Source of the DNA: a virus
Reading direction: 5' to 3' (one strand)
Length of the DNA: 30,695 bases
IMG/VR virus record: IMGVR_UViG_3300031578_000232
Location: 1-30,695 of that record
Numbering within the stretch: the first letter of the stretch is position 1; every line of letters begins with the position of its first letter. The notes beneath the pieces are model-generated. The model did not search any database and was not told where the DNA came from. It worked only from the letters and a program-made list of their open reading frames with translations. This document shows positions 9,706 through 17,622 of this stretch, in pieces. A program made the position numbers and the translations under genes.

Positions 9706-10865
9706 TACGGTTGCCTGTCCATCGTTGTGCTGCTGATGCCGTCGCCAGAGAAGTTAATGTCTATGGTGGCATTAGCATCATCAACACCTGTCGGCAGGAT
9801 TGTAATCGAGTTACCAACTTCTAATCCAAGTATGCGCCATATTTCCAAAAGCTGCGTCGTTTGGGCCGCAGTAAGACCATTGCCAGCAGTAACATCGATT
9901 GCCGATAGAGATGCTGAGTCAAGATGGAACTCATGGTTAGCACTGTACGTCGTTACGTTATGAACGATCCGCATGATGACTTTGTTGCTCAATGCCCGAT
10001 CAATATGCCGCTCGTAATAAGTATGCGTGGATTCACTATCAGAGTTTGTATTATCAATAAACCGATCATGTAGCAGTTCCCATGACACCGACTCAACATT
10101 CCAAGCCCACAATTCAAGATAGTGCGAGTTCGGTGCCCCGGTGTAGCGGCCAAAGGTGGTGAACACTCCGGCTCGCTCATCTGCCGACGCCAGATTGAAA
10201 GTGAACTCCATCGTCAGACCGTCAGCAACAGTCTCATCAACCTGCCAGTAGACGTTATCGCGGATGTCAATGTTCGCGGATGTTCCAGTAACCACGGTGC
10301 CAAAGATGACGGTTGCAGAGGCAGGAGTTAAATAGACAGTAGATGCAAAGGCCGACAGGTCTGATTTGGTTGCCAACTCCTCGCCAAAAGTGCCGACAGT
10401 TTCATGCGAAGATGTTTTTGTATTCCAAGTTGTTGCGGCTATATCGAGCTTGTCTTGAGCGGTAACTGCAGACCCTCCAGTCACGAGTACACCAGCAGCA
10501 GAAGTGTTGTTGACCATGCTCACCAGTACGTTAGGCACGAAGATGTCAATGCCGTTGTTGACGTTGACCACGTTGCCGCCGCCCACTGTGAGCGTACCTG
10601 AGACACTAAAACTTTCTATTCTCCACTGGTCGTTTAGCACCACATTTAAGAAGGTGGAAGAACTGCCAGTCAGTGTTACAGGGTTGTAGAAAGTAGCAAT
10701 CGGCGGGAATGGCATTGCTACCACATCATCCTGTGCGTCATGGATGGCTTGCTTCAGGTCGGCGGCAGTAACAACAGTTACCCCAGCCTCTATGTGTATG
10801 TGCTGGGCTATCCAGTCGAACGTGTAGTCTGTTGTTCCGACTGTCACCGTTAGCATATCTGCCAT
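9705..10865 (-). CDS. Tail appendage or fibre-like structural protein (386 aa)
   Basis: The protein starts with a short globular segment (TDYTFDWIAQHIHIEAG, then TAADLKQAIHDAQDD) seen at the N terminus of other phage tail-appendage proteins. It continues with a Val/Thr/Asn-rich beta region to about residue 180, then a more typical globular domain with Trp and aromatic residues (about 200-320) that could be lectin-like. A C-terminal segment (LTAAQTTQLLEIWRILGLE) forms an amphipathic helix common near the end of phage structural proteins. It starts one base after the TAG of the 643-residue gene, with GGA about eight bases before the ATG. No enzyme motif is seen. The structural role is inferred from composition and from its place among fibre genes. 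Confidence 0.55.
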   Translation of the reverse strand: MADMLTVTVGTTDYTFDWIAQHIHIEAGVTVVTAADLKQAIHDAQDDVVAMPFPPIATFYNPVTLTGSSSTFLNVVLNDQWRIESFSVSGTLTVGGGNVVNVNNGIDIFVPNVLVSMVNNTSAAGVLVTGGSAVTAQDKLDIAATTWNTKTSSHETVGTFGEELATKSDLSAFASTVYLTPASATVIFGTVVTGTSANIDIRDNVYWQVDETVADGLTMEFTFNLASADERAGVFTTFGRYTGAPNSHYLELWAWNVESVSWELLHDRFIDNTNSDSESTHTYYERHIDRALSNKVIMRIVHNVTTYSANHEFHLDSASLSAIDVTAGNGLTAAQTTQLLEIWRILGLEVGNSITILPTGVDDANATIDINFSGDGISSTTMDRQP

Positions 10866-10866
10866 G

Positions 10867-12798
10867 CTATTCGTCCAACAGCATGGAAACGGTTGAGCTA
10901 AAACCGCTGACGCTGCTAACTGTGCCTACTATCGTAGCTGCCTGATGATACGGTGATCCTGACGAATCACGTATGAATCCCTTGAATGGCTGACTGGAAC
11001 TAAACGCTCTGGTATCTGATACAACTCCCGCGGCACTTGTTAGGGCATGGATAATCACGCCAGAGGCAACAGGTGATCCGGTAGCTGGACTTACTGTTCC
11101 AGAGTCTACTGCGTAGGTGTAGCTATTCACGCCAGTAACAGTAATGACAGCCACCTTGTTGTAGCCGTTCTGGGTGGCACCGCGTATTACTACGTTAGTA
11201 CCGTCTGGAATCGCATGACCTGTATGCGTGACAGTTGCAGTCCCTGCCGTCTGCGTGATTGTTACCGCATCCTCAAAGGGAAGCGGTCCAGTACCGTCAG
11301 AGGTTTCTATTAGAACCCTGGCGTTTTGCAGATTTGCACCAAGGTAGTTTTTGACGTTTATCGTCGTTGTGACCGGATTGACAACAACCACAACCGTTCC
11401 AGTGCCAGCGTTATAGACTAGATTGGCCGCAAGATTACTGCCATTGATGACGTTTATTGTATATGTTTGTCCACTTGCAACGCTCACCCGAACAGCCTTA
11501 TCCCCATTCACCGTTGTTGAATATCCGGTAAACAAGTTTCCGTCACAGTCGTCTGACCTTGTTGCGGAAATAGTCCCTAAATCAATGGCCCATCCGGTTC
11601 CCCCGGTGTTGGTAAAGTCATGATTTTCTATCTTGTCGAAATCATCCGTGGTCACAAAGGCAACCGAAGTAGCCGTGTTGTGCAGCGATGTCGCACCGCC
11701 TGAAATAAGGTCGCTGGCAGCGGTAAGCGTTACCGCATCACAGTTCGAGAATGACGGATCAGTCAGCGTAATGCTGCCCGGAACGATAGTCTGACACTCA
11801 ATGAACTTGTCACTGGTGCTGGTGCAGAGCGTATTCAGCGTGATTATTTCACCGAACAGGTACGTTGTTCTCAGGCTGGTATAGGCATCGCCAGCGCCAA
11901 GATTTGAGGTAAGCCTGAATGGGACCGCACGAGACACACCCTTGAACGTATAATCAACAAGGTCCAAGTTCGTGACGCCAGTTGTCGCGTCAGCTAGAAC
12001 AATGCGGTAATAGTCAGGTGCTAAGGACGGTACAACTGTCGTGCCGCCTGTGCCGTTGTTCACCGTAAGGTTGGAGAACACCAGCGTACCGAGGCTATCC
12101 TGAATGTAGGTCGTTAATGTCGCCGCGCCAAACGTAAGACACCCTTCCACTTTAAGCGAGCCGCCGACGTTTTGAAGCAGGCCGTATCGAGCAGTATCGG
12201 CAGCAGCGCAATCATCAAACGTGTGTCTTGCTCCTGACGTACCGCCAGTGAATGTTATCCCCTGTCCACCTGTGCCTGATCGAATAGCGTCGAAGTAGCA
12301 ATTCTGCAAGAACGCTTCACCCTTCGACGCACTGATGTTTCCTTCATATCCGATTGAAGTGATGTTTCCAGTTGGCGCAGTACCAACGCTAGCGGCAGGG
12401 CGATCGCCCGGATCGAGGTTCAGAATGTAATGGAACCAGCCGCCCACATAGCCCTTGTCCAACCCGGTGGCAAAGTACAGCGCCGCGCTGCCGCCCAATA
12501 GATACAAGCAGCAGCCACCAACAGCAACATTGCGCACCGGGTACAAGTCACGAAACCAGATATGAAGGTGCGTATCTGTTCGTGTGACGTTGTTACCAGC
12601 ATCAGTGCAACCACGCAGGTTGGCAATCGTCGGACCTGATACAGGACCTACTGACCCGGAGTGGCCAATGGCCGCGCAGTTCGCGCCCTGAAGCTGAATA
12701 ACAGTTTCAGACTGCTGCGCGTTGCCTGTTCCGAGACTCGTTGGAGAGCCCGGATCGAGGACAACATCGGTAAGCTGGCTTGTTAAGGTAATTGCCAT
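10867..12798 (-). CDS. Beta-helix-type appendage protein with C-terminal Ig-like module (643 aa)
   Basis: This 643-residue protein is rich in Gly, Thr, Asn and Val with short strand-turn repeats through about residues 30-470, the pattern of a right-handed parallel beta helix as used in phage spikes and appendages. At about 525-600 lies a module with TQTAGTATVTHTGH, IRGATQNGYNKV and YTYAVDSGTVSPATG. This recurs in many phage structural proteins as a small beta-sandwich. No polysaccharide lyase or hydrolase catalytic motif could be picked out by eye. Its ATG follows an AGGA site by six bases, only eight bases downstream of the preceding gene, so the two are co-translated. It could be a receptor-binding spike, a decoration on the tail, or a capsid appendage. 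Confidence 0.6.
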   Translation of the reverse strand: MAITLTSQLTDVVLDPGSPTSLGTGNAQQSETVIQLQGANCAAIGHSGSVGPVSGPTIANLRGCTDAGNNVTRTDTHLHIWFRDLYPVRNVAVGGCCLYLLGGSAALYFATGLDKGYVGGWFHYILNLDPGDRPAASVGTAPTGNITSIGYEGNISASKGEAFLQNCYFDAIRSGTGGQGITFTGGTSGARHTFDDCAAADTARYGLLQNVGGSLKVEGCLTFGAATLTTYIQDSLGTLVFSNLTVNNGTGGTTVVPSLAPDYYRIVLADATTGVTNLDLVDYTFKGVSRAVPFRLTSNLGAGDAYTSLRTTYLFGEIITLNTLCTSTSDKFIECQTIVPGSITLTDPSFSNCDAVTLTAASDLISGGATSLHNTATSVAFVTTDDFDKIENHDFTNTGGTGWAIDLGTISATRSDDCDGNLFTGYSTTVNGDKAVRVSVASGQTYTINVINGSNLAANLVYNAGTGTVVVVVNPVTTTINVKNYLGANLQNARVLIETSDGTGPLPFEDAVTITQTAGTATVTHTGHAIPDGTNVVIRGATQNGYNKVAVITVTGVNSYTYAVDSGTVSPATGSPVASGVIIHALTSAAGVVSDTRAFSSSQPFKGFIRDSSGSPYHQAATIVGTVSSVSGFSSTVSMLLDE

Positions 12799-12806
12799 AC
12801 CTTTTC

Positions 12807-14552
12807 CTAACTATCCAGTACGCGCGATGCTGCTTGTGTGCCTCCGGTAGAACCAAGTATTGCCACAGTCTCCCACGGCACTATCGGATTTACTGCCGGG
12901 GTTCCGACATAACCATTACGCACCCTCACCAAGAGATTTCGGGGAGCAAGGTAAACCACCGTCACACTCTCCGTTGTGGTAACTGCCTGTTCATCGAGCC
13001 AGGTTGGGAAGTAGTTGTTACCGTTGGCCACCGAATCATTGTCACCCGTACCACTGAAGTTATAGGATGGAATGGTGTACGTCGATCCTGAGTAGCTAGT
13101 GTAAGGAATCTTGACGTAGCGTCCCTCATCATTCTGCAAGCGGATAGAACCCGTTGCTGGAACGTCAGTTGGGATCGCCGTGGTCACAACAATCGAGGTT
13201 ACAGCGGCGCCGTTGATAGGACCGACTACCGTATCGAAGGTCAGATTAAGCAAGCCGCCAGACGCAGGGCCAACCAGAACGTAATCTTCTTGACCACCCG
13301 TAATGTCCAAACCAGTAACATTGAAAGCCACATTGTTCGGCGGGTTAAGTGGGTTGCCATCGAGTGACGTTACGGTGTCATTCACCGCAAGGTCGGCAGG
13401 AAGAATACCCAGACCAAATGCACCAATGATCGCTGAACCAGTGGAAGCTCCAACGAACGGCAGCGAAATCAACTCTGCGGTGACTGTACCTGCTGTCGCA
13501 GTACCCGACCCTGTAATTGTGCCAGTCGGCGGTACACCCGTCAGAAGCTGAATCCACATTTCAGTACCGGCGGTCGTACTATCAATAGCCAATAGCTGAC
13601 CCGTACCACCTGTCCATGTCAGGGCTTCGGGTTCTACAAACGTACCAGCCGGAGCCGAGATTACTACGTGATGGGTAATGCCTCGGAATACGTCACCCGG
13701 AAGGCCATAGAGACTCTGGTCAACATCACGAGCCGGGGTATCAACTCCGATACCAGCAACACGAGACTGAATCCACTTCGCTCGCTCGTAGAATTGATTG
13801 ATCGTAAATGTGGCTTTAGTCCAGTTCGAGTAGTAGAACTCGTTGGTCGTGTCAGAGTTAGCATCAAGAGGAGTGTAGCCTTCGCTGGCATTGACTATCG
13901 TGTCCCACGTAGCAATCGTTCCTGCGGCGGTGTTGTTGTTCAAGTCATTATTCGCGGTTAGTGCGAGTGTATTGTTGCCTCGGTTAGTACCGCCACCAAT
14001 CGAGAACTCGGTGTAGACCGTACCCAACTCTCGCTGCGTACCAACCAAGCGCCGACCGTCAATGTCTACACCAGCAGTACGGACTTTAATTAAGAAGCGA
14101 TGAGTCGTAGAAGATGGAGCATCCGCTACAGCCGTAAGCATCTTGGGCTGGTTCCAGAAGTCATTGATTACGCGCGCACCATTCTGAATAATCTGAATGT
14201 TGGTCGAGTTACCAAAGCACTGGATACCGTCATAGATATCCGCGCCACCATTGTAGGTGATGGACGTATCATAGATGTGTTCTTCTGGACCTTCAGCCGT
14301 GGCCGAGGTCAGGATGTAGCCGTTCAAAAGGCTGACGTTAGTATCCGCGCCGAGTCGCTGAGATGGCACAAGGTCGATAATCGCGATCTGATCGTCACCC
14401 GTATCGGATGGCGCGTCAGCCAAATCCATCAATGCCCTGTGAAGCTCAATACCTGTGACATACGTCGGGGCTGTACCCGCGTGTAAGTCTCCGATGTACT
14501 CGATCTCTTTAGTCGCTCGAGTAATTTTCCAGTCTGCTGCTACCCATGCCAT
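12807..14552 (-). CDS. Phage structural protein, probable tail or appendage component (581 aa)
   Basis: The N terminus (KITRATKEIEYIGDLH, then GIELHRALMDLADAPSDTGDDQ and a LLNGY motif) belongs to a structural protein family seen in many environmental tailed phages, for which I know no assigned function. The rest is beta-rich, with Gly/Thr/Val runs after about residue 290 that look like serial small beta domains. The start is well supported: AAGGAG at 14561-14566 lies eight bases before the ATG, the strongest ribosome site in this half of the window, which suggests high expression. It is the first of three adjacent beta-rich proteins. Identification as a virion protein is by family resemblance; its position on the particle is unknown. 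Confidence 0.6.
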   Translation of the reverse strand: MAWVAADWKITRATKEIEYIGDLHAGTAPTYVTGIELHRALMDLADAPSDTGDDQIAIIDLVPSQRLGADTNVSLLNGYILTSATAEGPEEHIYDTSITYNGGADIYDGIQCFGNSTNIQIIQNGARVINDFWNQPKMLTAVADAPSSTTHRFLIKVRTAGVDIDGRRLVGTQRELGTVYTEFSIGGGTNRGNNTLALTANNDLNNNTAAGTIATWDTIVNASEGYTPLDANSDTTNEFYYSNWTKATFTINQFYERAKWIQSRVAGIGVDTPARDVDQSLYGLPGDVFRGITHHVVISAPAGTFVEPEALTWTGGTGQLLAIDSTTAGTEMWIQLLTGVPPTGTITGSGTATAGTVTAELISLPFVGASTGSAIIGAFGLGILPADLAVNDTVTSLDGNPLNPPNNVAFNVTGLDITGGQEDYVLVGPASGGLLNLTFDTVVGPINGAAVTSIVVTTAIPTDVPATGSIRLQNDEGRYVKIPYTSYSGSTYTIPSYNFSGTGDNDSVANGNNYFPTWLDEQAVTTTESVTVVYLAPRNLLVRVRNGYVGTPAVNPIVPWETVAILGSTGGTQAASRVLDS

Positions 14553-14609
14553 GTCTTTATCTCCTTAACCGATTTTCAGTTCCATCTGTGAGTATTGATG
14601 TTTCCATCA
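14553..14609 (-). promoter_or_regulatory. Short spacer with GNRA hairpin and strong ribosome site
   Basis: This spacer holds a 5-bp hairpin with a GAAA tetraloop at 14596-14609, overlapping the TGA of the upstream 134-residue gene. AAGGAG at 14561-14566 serves the 581-residue structural gene. There is no U tract, so the hairpin is not a terminator. It may stabilise the message end or simply be incidental. Confidence 0.4.
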
Positions 14610-15011
14610 GTGTTTAGTAGCTTGGATTGGAGTAGCAACAACGCGCTGCATGGCTCCACCCTCTGAGCTTCTTTGGATATCAAAAGTGTAAGAAATAGCC
14701 TCTCGTTGAGCATTCGCCTCATGTATCTGAGTCAGAACATCGCGCAGAGGGCCTAAATCTATTGGGCTGCTTGTCCCAAACGTCTTAGACGTTTGAGCCC
14801 GAATCATTTTCTGGAGAGTTGCTAAAACCTCGAGCTGGGACTGGCTTCTAAGTTGGTCTGCAGCCATGCGAGTAGAATTCTGTTCGATCATTTCATTGAG
14901 CTTTTCGATAAGTTCGCCAAATCGCGCTACCTCACGAGTCTCAGGATCGATCTTCAGCTTTGAAGATTCTGACAATTCATGCAGTTCTTTATCTGTGAGC
15001 TTTCTAACCAT
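14607..15011 (-). CDS. Small coiled-coil virion-associated protein (134 aa)
   Basis: The protein is charged and mostly helical. Residues of about 30-85 (FGELIEKLNEMIEQ and onward) form a likely coiled coil. The C-terminal 35 residues contain a YTFDIQRSSEGGAMQRVVATP motif. A similar tail, an aromatic strand followed by a short charged turn and a second strand, occurs at the end of small proteins in the structural clusters of other phages, none with a firm function. It overlaps the end of the 872-residue ejection protein by eight bases. The location suggests a partner or chaperone of the ejection or appendage proteins, which is inference. Confidence 0.6.
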   Translation of the reverse strand: MVRKLTDKELHELSESSKLKIDPETREVARFGELIEKLNEMIEQNSTRMAADQLRSQSQLEVLATLQKMIRAQTSKTFGTSSPIDLGPLRDVLTQIHEANAQREAISYTFDIQRSSEGGAMQRVVATPIQATKH

Positions 15012-17622
15012 TCAGACAATCTGCCAGTTGTTTCAATACGTTACGTTCGTTTACCGCTCTTTCATAAGCATCCTGGGCACTTTCAGTCAGCGTTCCCATT
15101 CGGCCATTTGGCAACACGACTCTATCAGTAAATGTGACATCTTTGAAATTCTGATTTTCAGCCAGCCGCGGTCGCATTGCCTCAGCCCTTGCTAGCATCG
15201 TATCAACATTAACTGGGTCGTTAGTTAAATTCTTACTGGCAGTTGTCATCGCTAATATGAGATCCGTCCATTCGCTCAATGAATTACTATCAGACTGCGC
15301 TAGGGTCTTTACCCCATCCATATACTTGCGAACTTGGGCGTTCGTCATATTGTTGAGATCCAGACCTTCCTGATCGAAAAAGTCCTGTGCCTGCTGGAGC
15401 TGGCCGAGCAACTCCTCAAGATCTTGGTCGACTTTGGCGGTACGGCTAAATACCTGATCGCCACCAAGTTCGCGATCTAAAGCCTCCATCAGTACATTCG
15501 AGTCGTATTCGGAGATATAACCACCCTCATACGCCAACTCAGCAATAGCGTCGATCGACTTCCCAGTCTTGCTGACTGTTCCAGGACGAACCTTATTCAG
15601 GTCCCTAGCCGATAGTTCGCCACCCTGATCCTGTATTCCTCCAACACCCCTAATCATGTCAATTAGGCTGTCACCATAGATATCTCTGGTATGTGGAAAA
15701 TCACCTGAACGAACTCGATCAATAAGGGGATCAAGATCCATATTGATGTCCTCACCAGCCTGAGTCAGTGATGCTGGTAGCTCGCTCGAAATACCAGCCA
15801 GAGTCGATTTATGCAGCTTCATAGGATCAATGCCAGCCTGCTGAGCCTTATTCATAATAACCAGAGAGTGCAGTTGAGCCATCTTTTCAGCGACACTCTG
15901 GCTGTATCGACCGCCGCTAACCAACATGGCGGTTGTATCCTTACTAATTTCATCCTGAACAGTGGTATCAAATTCCTCGCCGAGAGCCTTCTTGATATTT
16001 GCTATGTGAGTGTCTTGTTCGGCAAACCAAGCCTCACTATCTCGCTGCGTCATATCGCCTTCGCGAATACGCAAATCCTTTATTAGACCTCCGTGGTGCT
16101 CCGTAGGCGCGATTTTGTCTATATACGTGGCAAATGGGATCACTATGTCGACATCGGTCGCATTAGACTCTTCTGTGTCGATACCAAGCTCTAATGCGGC
16201 CTGCTCTGGATCTATCCCCTGCCCCTGCCAGTATTTACGCCATCCAGTGGAGTCGACTCGAATCTCGGTCAGGGGCCCTTTCTCCTGAACACGTTCAACA
16301 AACTTCTTCCATGCGGGTTTCGACTTTTCTCTGGTCTCAGAATTTTCAGCCGCATCGCCAAGCTGACGCCACTGTGCTTGCTGCTCCTTGGCTGCCTTGG
16401 CTCGGATAGCGTCTCTTCTGACATTAACCAACGGTCCTGCACTAGCAATAATTCCTACTCCATACATCGTCTTAATGGCAATGTCTTTCATCGAGTCGAA
16501 GTACTCTTCCTGAGTGATTGGCGCCATCTCAGGTCGATTGTCACCAGCGTTTCGGGCTCTGGACTTTAGAATTTCACGAGCGGCTGTCTGTGCAGATTCT
16601 TGTAGAACCTCAGTAGTAATCTCAGTTGCTACACCCTCTCCATACTGCAATGTCATGCGACCAGCAGCCGCCTTGAATGTAGGCTGATTGAATATTTTCG
16701 TAATGTACTTGGCAGTAAGATCCTTCTGAACCTGTCGGAATCCAGGTAAGCGCTTAGTAACTCCGCGAAATCCAAGTTGCTCCAGCGGAGCAGCAACAAT
16801 TCCGTAAACAGTAGCGCCAATCTTTGCATCATGCTCATTAAGTCCAAGCTGAACAAAATCATCATAAGCAAGACCTCGCTCAAGCTGATATGTTGCTTTA
16901 AGTCCACCAGTCAGAAATCCAGCCGTCATACCTGCACTAGCACCTATGGCAGCTCCTGGAATAGCGCCAATGCCGCCAACGGGCGTTGATAGTCCAGCAC
17001 CTGTTGCACCACCGTAAAGCATACCTGCAGCCGCGAAAAGAAGTGCTTCATCAGCACTCTCCTTGGCTATGAACCCCATAATTGGTAGCTGCTGAGCACC
17101 AAGGACTAAGAATTTTGCAAAATGAGAATCTGCTCCAAAGTCATTTGCAGAACCATCCAAAAGCGATCGAAGTTCTTTCATCCTTGGGATGTCACTTGGC
17201 CGCTCGTCACCCGCTAGACGCCGATTAACCATCTTGGCAAGTTCTACCTGACCCTTTCCAGCGTCCCAACCCATCTGTACCTCATCCCAGGTACGCTCGA
17301 CGGCTGTCATGTGCTCACGATCGCGCTCTAAAACGGCTAAGTTGTACGGATCCTCCGCGGCAAATTTGTTGAAAACGGATGCGCCATTTTTTTCGTCAGT
17401 GTATTCGTCGTAATTGAACTGCTGCTTTTTAAGCATCGTCTCGAGGTTATCGAGATCGGAGTCGACTACCTCGCTTGGGAGTTTTGTTGTTGCAGCAACA
17501 TTGAATACACGAGTTGCTCGATCAGGATCGTATTGCAAATCATTGGCTATACTTAGCCGCTGCTTGCGAAGATTTGCATCTTGCTCAGCTCGATACTGTT
17601 CAGAGATTGACAGTTCGGCCAT
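15004..17622 (-). CDS. Internal virion / DNA ejection protein (872 aa)
   Basis: This protein has features of podovirus ejection proteins that leave the capsid and help DNA cross the envelope. After a charged helical N terminus, residues of about 170-246 hold hydrophobic Gly/Ala-rich segments (FAAAGMLYGGATGAG, then GAIPGAAIGASAG) suited to membrane insertion, followed by a long helical region. Near residues 694-722 there is an ELAYEGGYISEYD motif, and the end carries FTDRVVLPNGRMGTLTESA and KQLADCLNG. I have seen segments of this kind in the first part of phage polyvalent proteins. It is coupled to the upstream transglycosylase gene by a TAATG overlap, with AGGTG as ribosome site. The ejection role is inferred from composition and neighbours; no enzyme domain is visible. 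Confidence 0.65.
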   Translation of the reverse strand: MAELSISEQYRAEQDANLRKQRLSIANDLQYDPDRATRVFNVAATTKLPSEVVDSDLDNLETMLKKQQFNYDEYTDEKNGASVFNKFAAEDPYNLAVLERDREHMTAVERTWDEVQMGWDAGKGQVELAKMVNRRLAGDERPSDIPRMKELRSLLDGSANDFGADSHFAKFLVLGAQQLPIMGFIAKESADEALLFAAAGMLYGGATGAGLSTPVGGIGAIPGAAIGASAGMTAGFLTGGLKATYQLERGLAYDDFVQLGLNEHDAKIGATVYGIVAAPLEQLGFRGVTKRLPGFRQVQKDLTAKYITKIFNQPTFKAAAGRMTLQYGEGVATEITTEVLQESAQTAAREILKSRARNAGDNRPEMAPITQEEYFDSMKDIAIKTMYGVGIIASAGPLVNVRRDAIRAKAAKEQQAQWRQLGDAAENSETREKSKPAWKKFVERVQEKGPLTEIRVDSTGWRKYWQGQGIDPEQAALELGIDTEESNATDVDIVIPFATYIDKIAPTEHHGGLIKDLRIREGDMTQRDSEAWFAEQDTHIANIKKALGEEFDTTVQDEISKDTTAMLVSGGRYSQSVAEKMAQLHSLVIMNKAQQAGIDPMKLHKSTLAGISSELPASLTQAGEDINMDLDPLIDRVRSGDFPHTRDIYGDSLIDMIRGVGGIQDQGGELSARDLNKVRPGTVSKTGKSIDAIAELAYEGGYISEYDSNVLMEALDRELGGDQVFSRTAKVDQDLEELLGQLQQAQDFFDQEGLDLNNMTNAQVRKYMDGVKTLAQSDSNSLSEWTDLILAMTTASKNLTNDPVNVDTMLARAEAMRPRLAENQNFKDVTFTDRVVLPNGRMGTLTESAQDAYERAVNERNVLKQLADCLNG

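Noticed and set aside
1-14552. Diversity-generating retroelement, considered because the head genes resemble phage BPP-1
   Set aside because: No reverse transcriptase, no template/variable repeat pair and no C-type lectin-like variable end could be seen in the window; the fibre gene is cut, so a variable region outside cannot be excluded.
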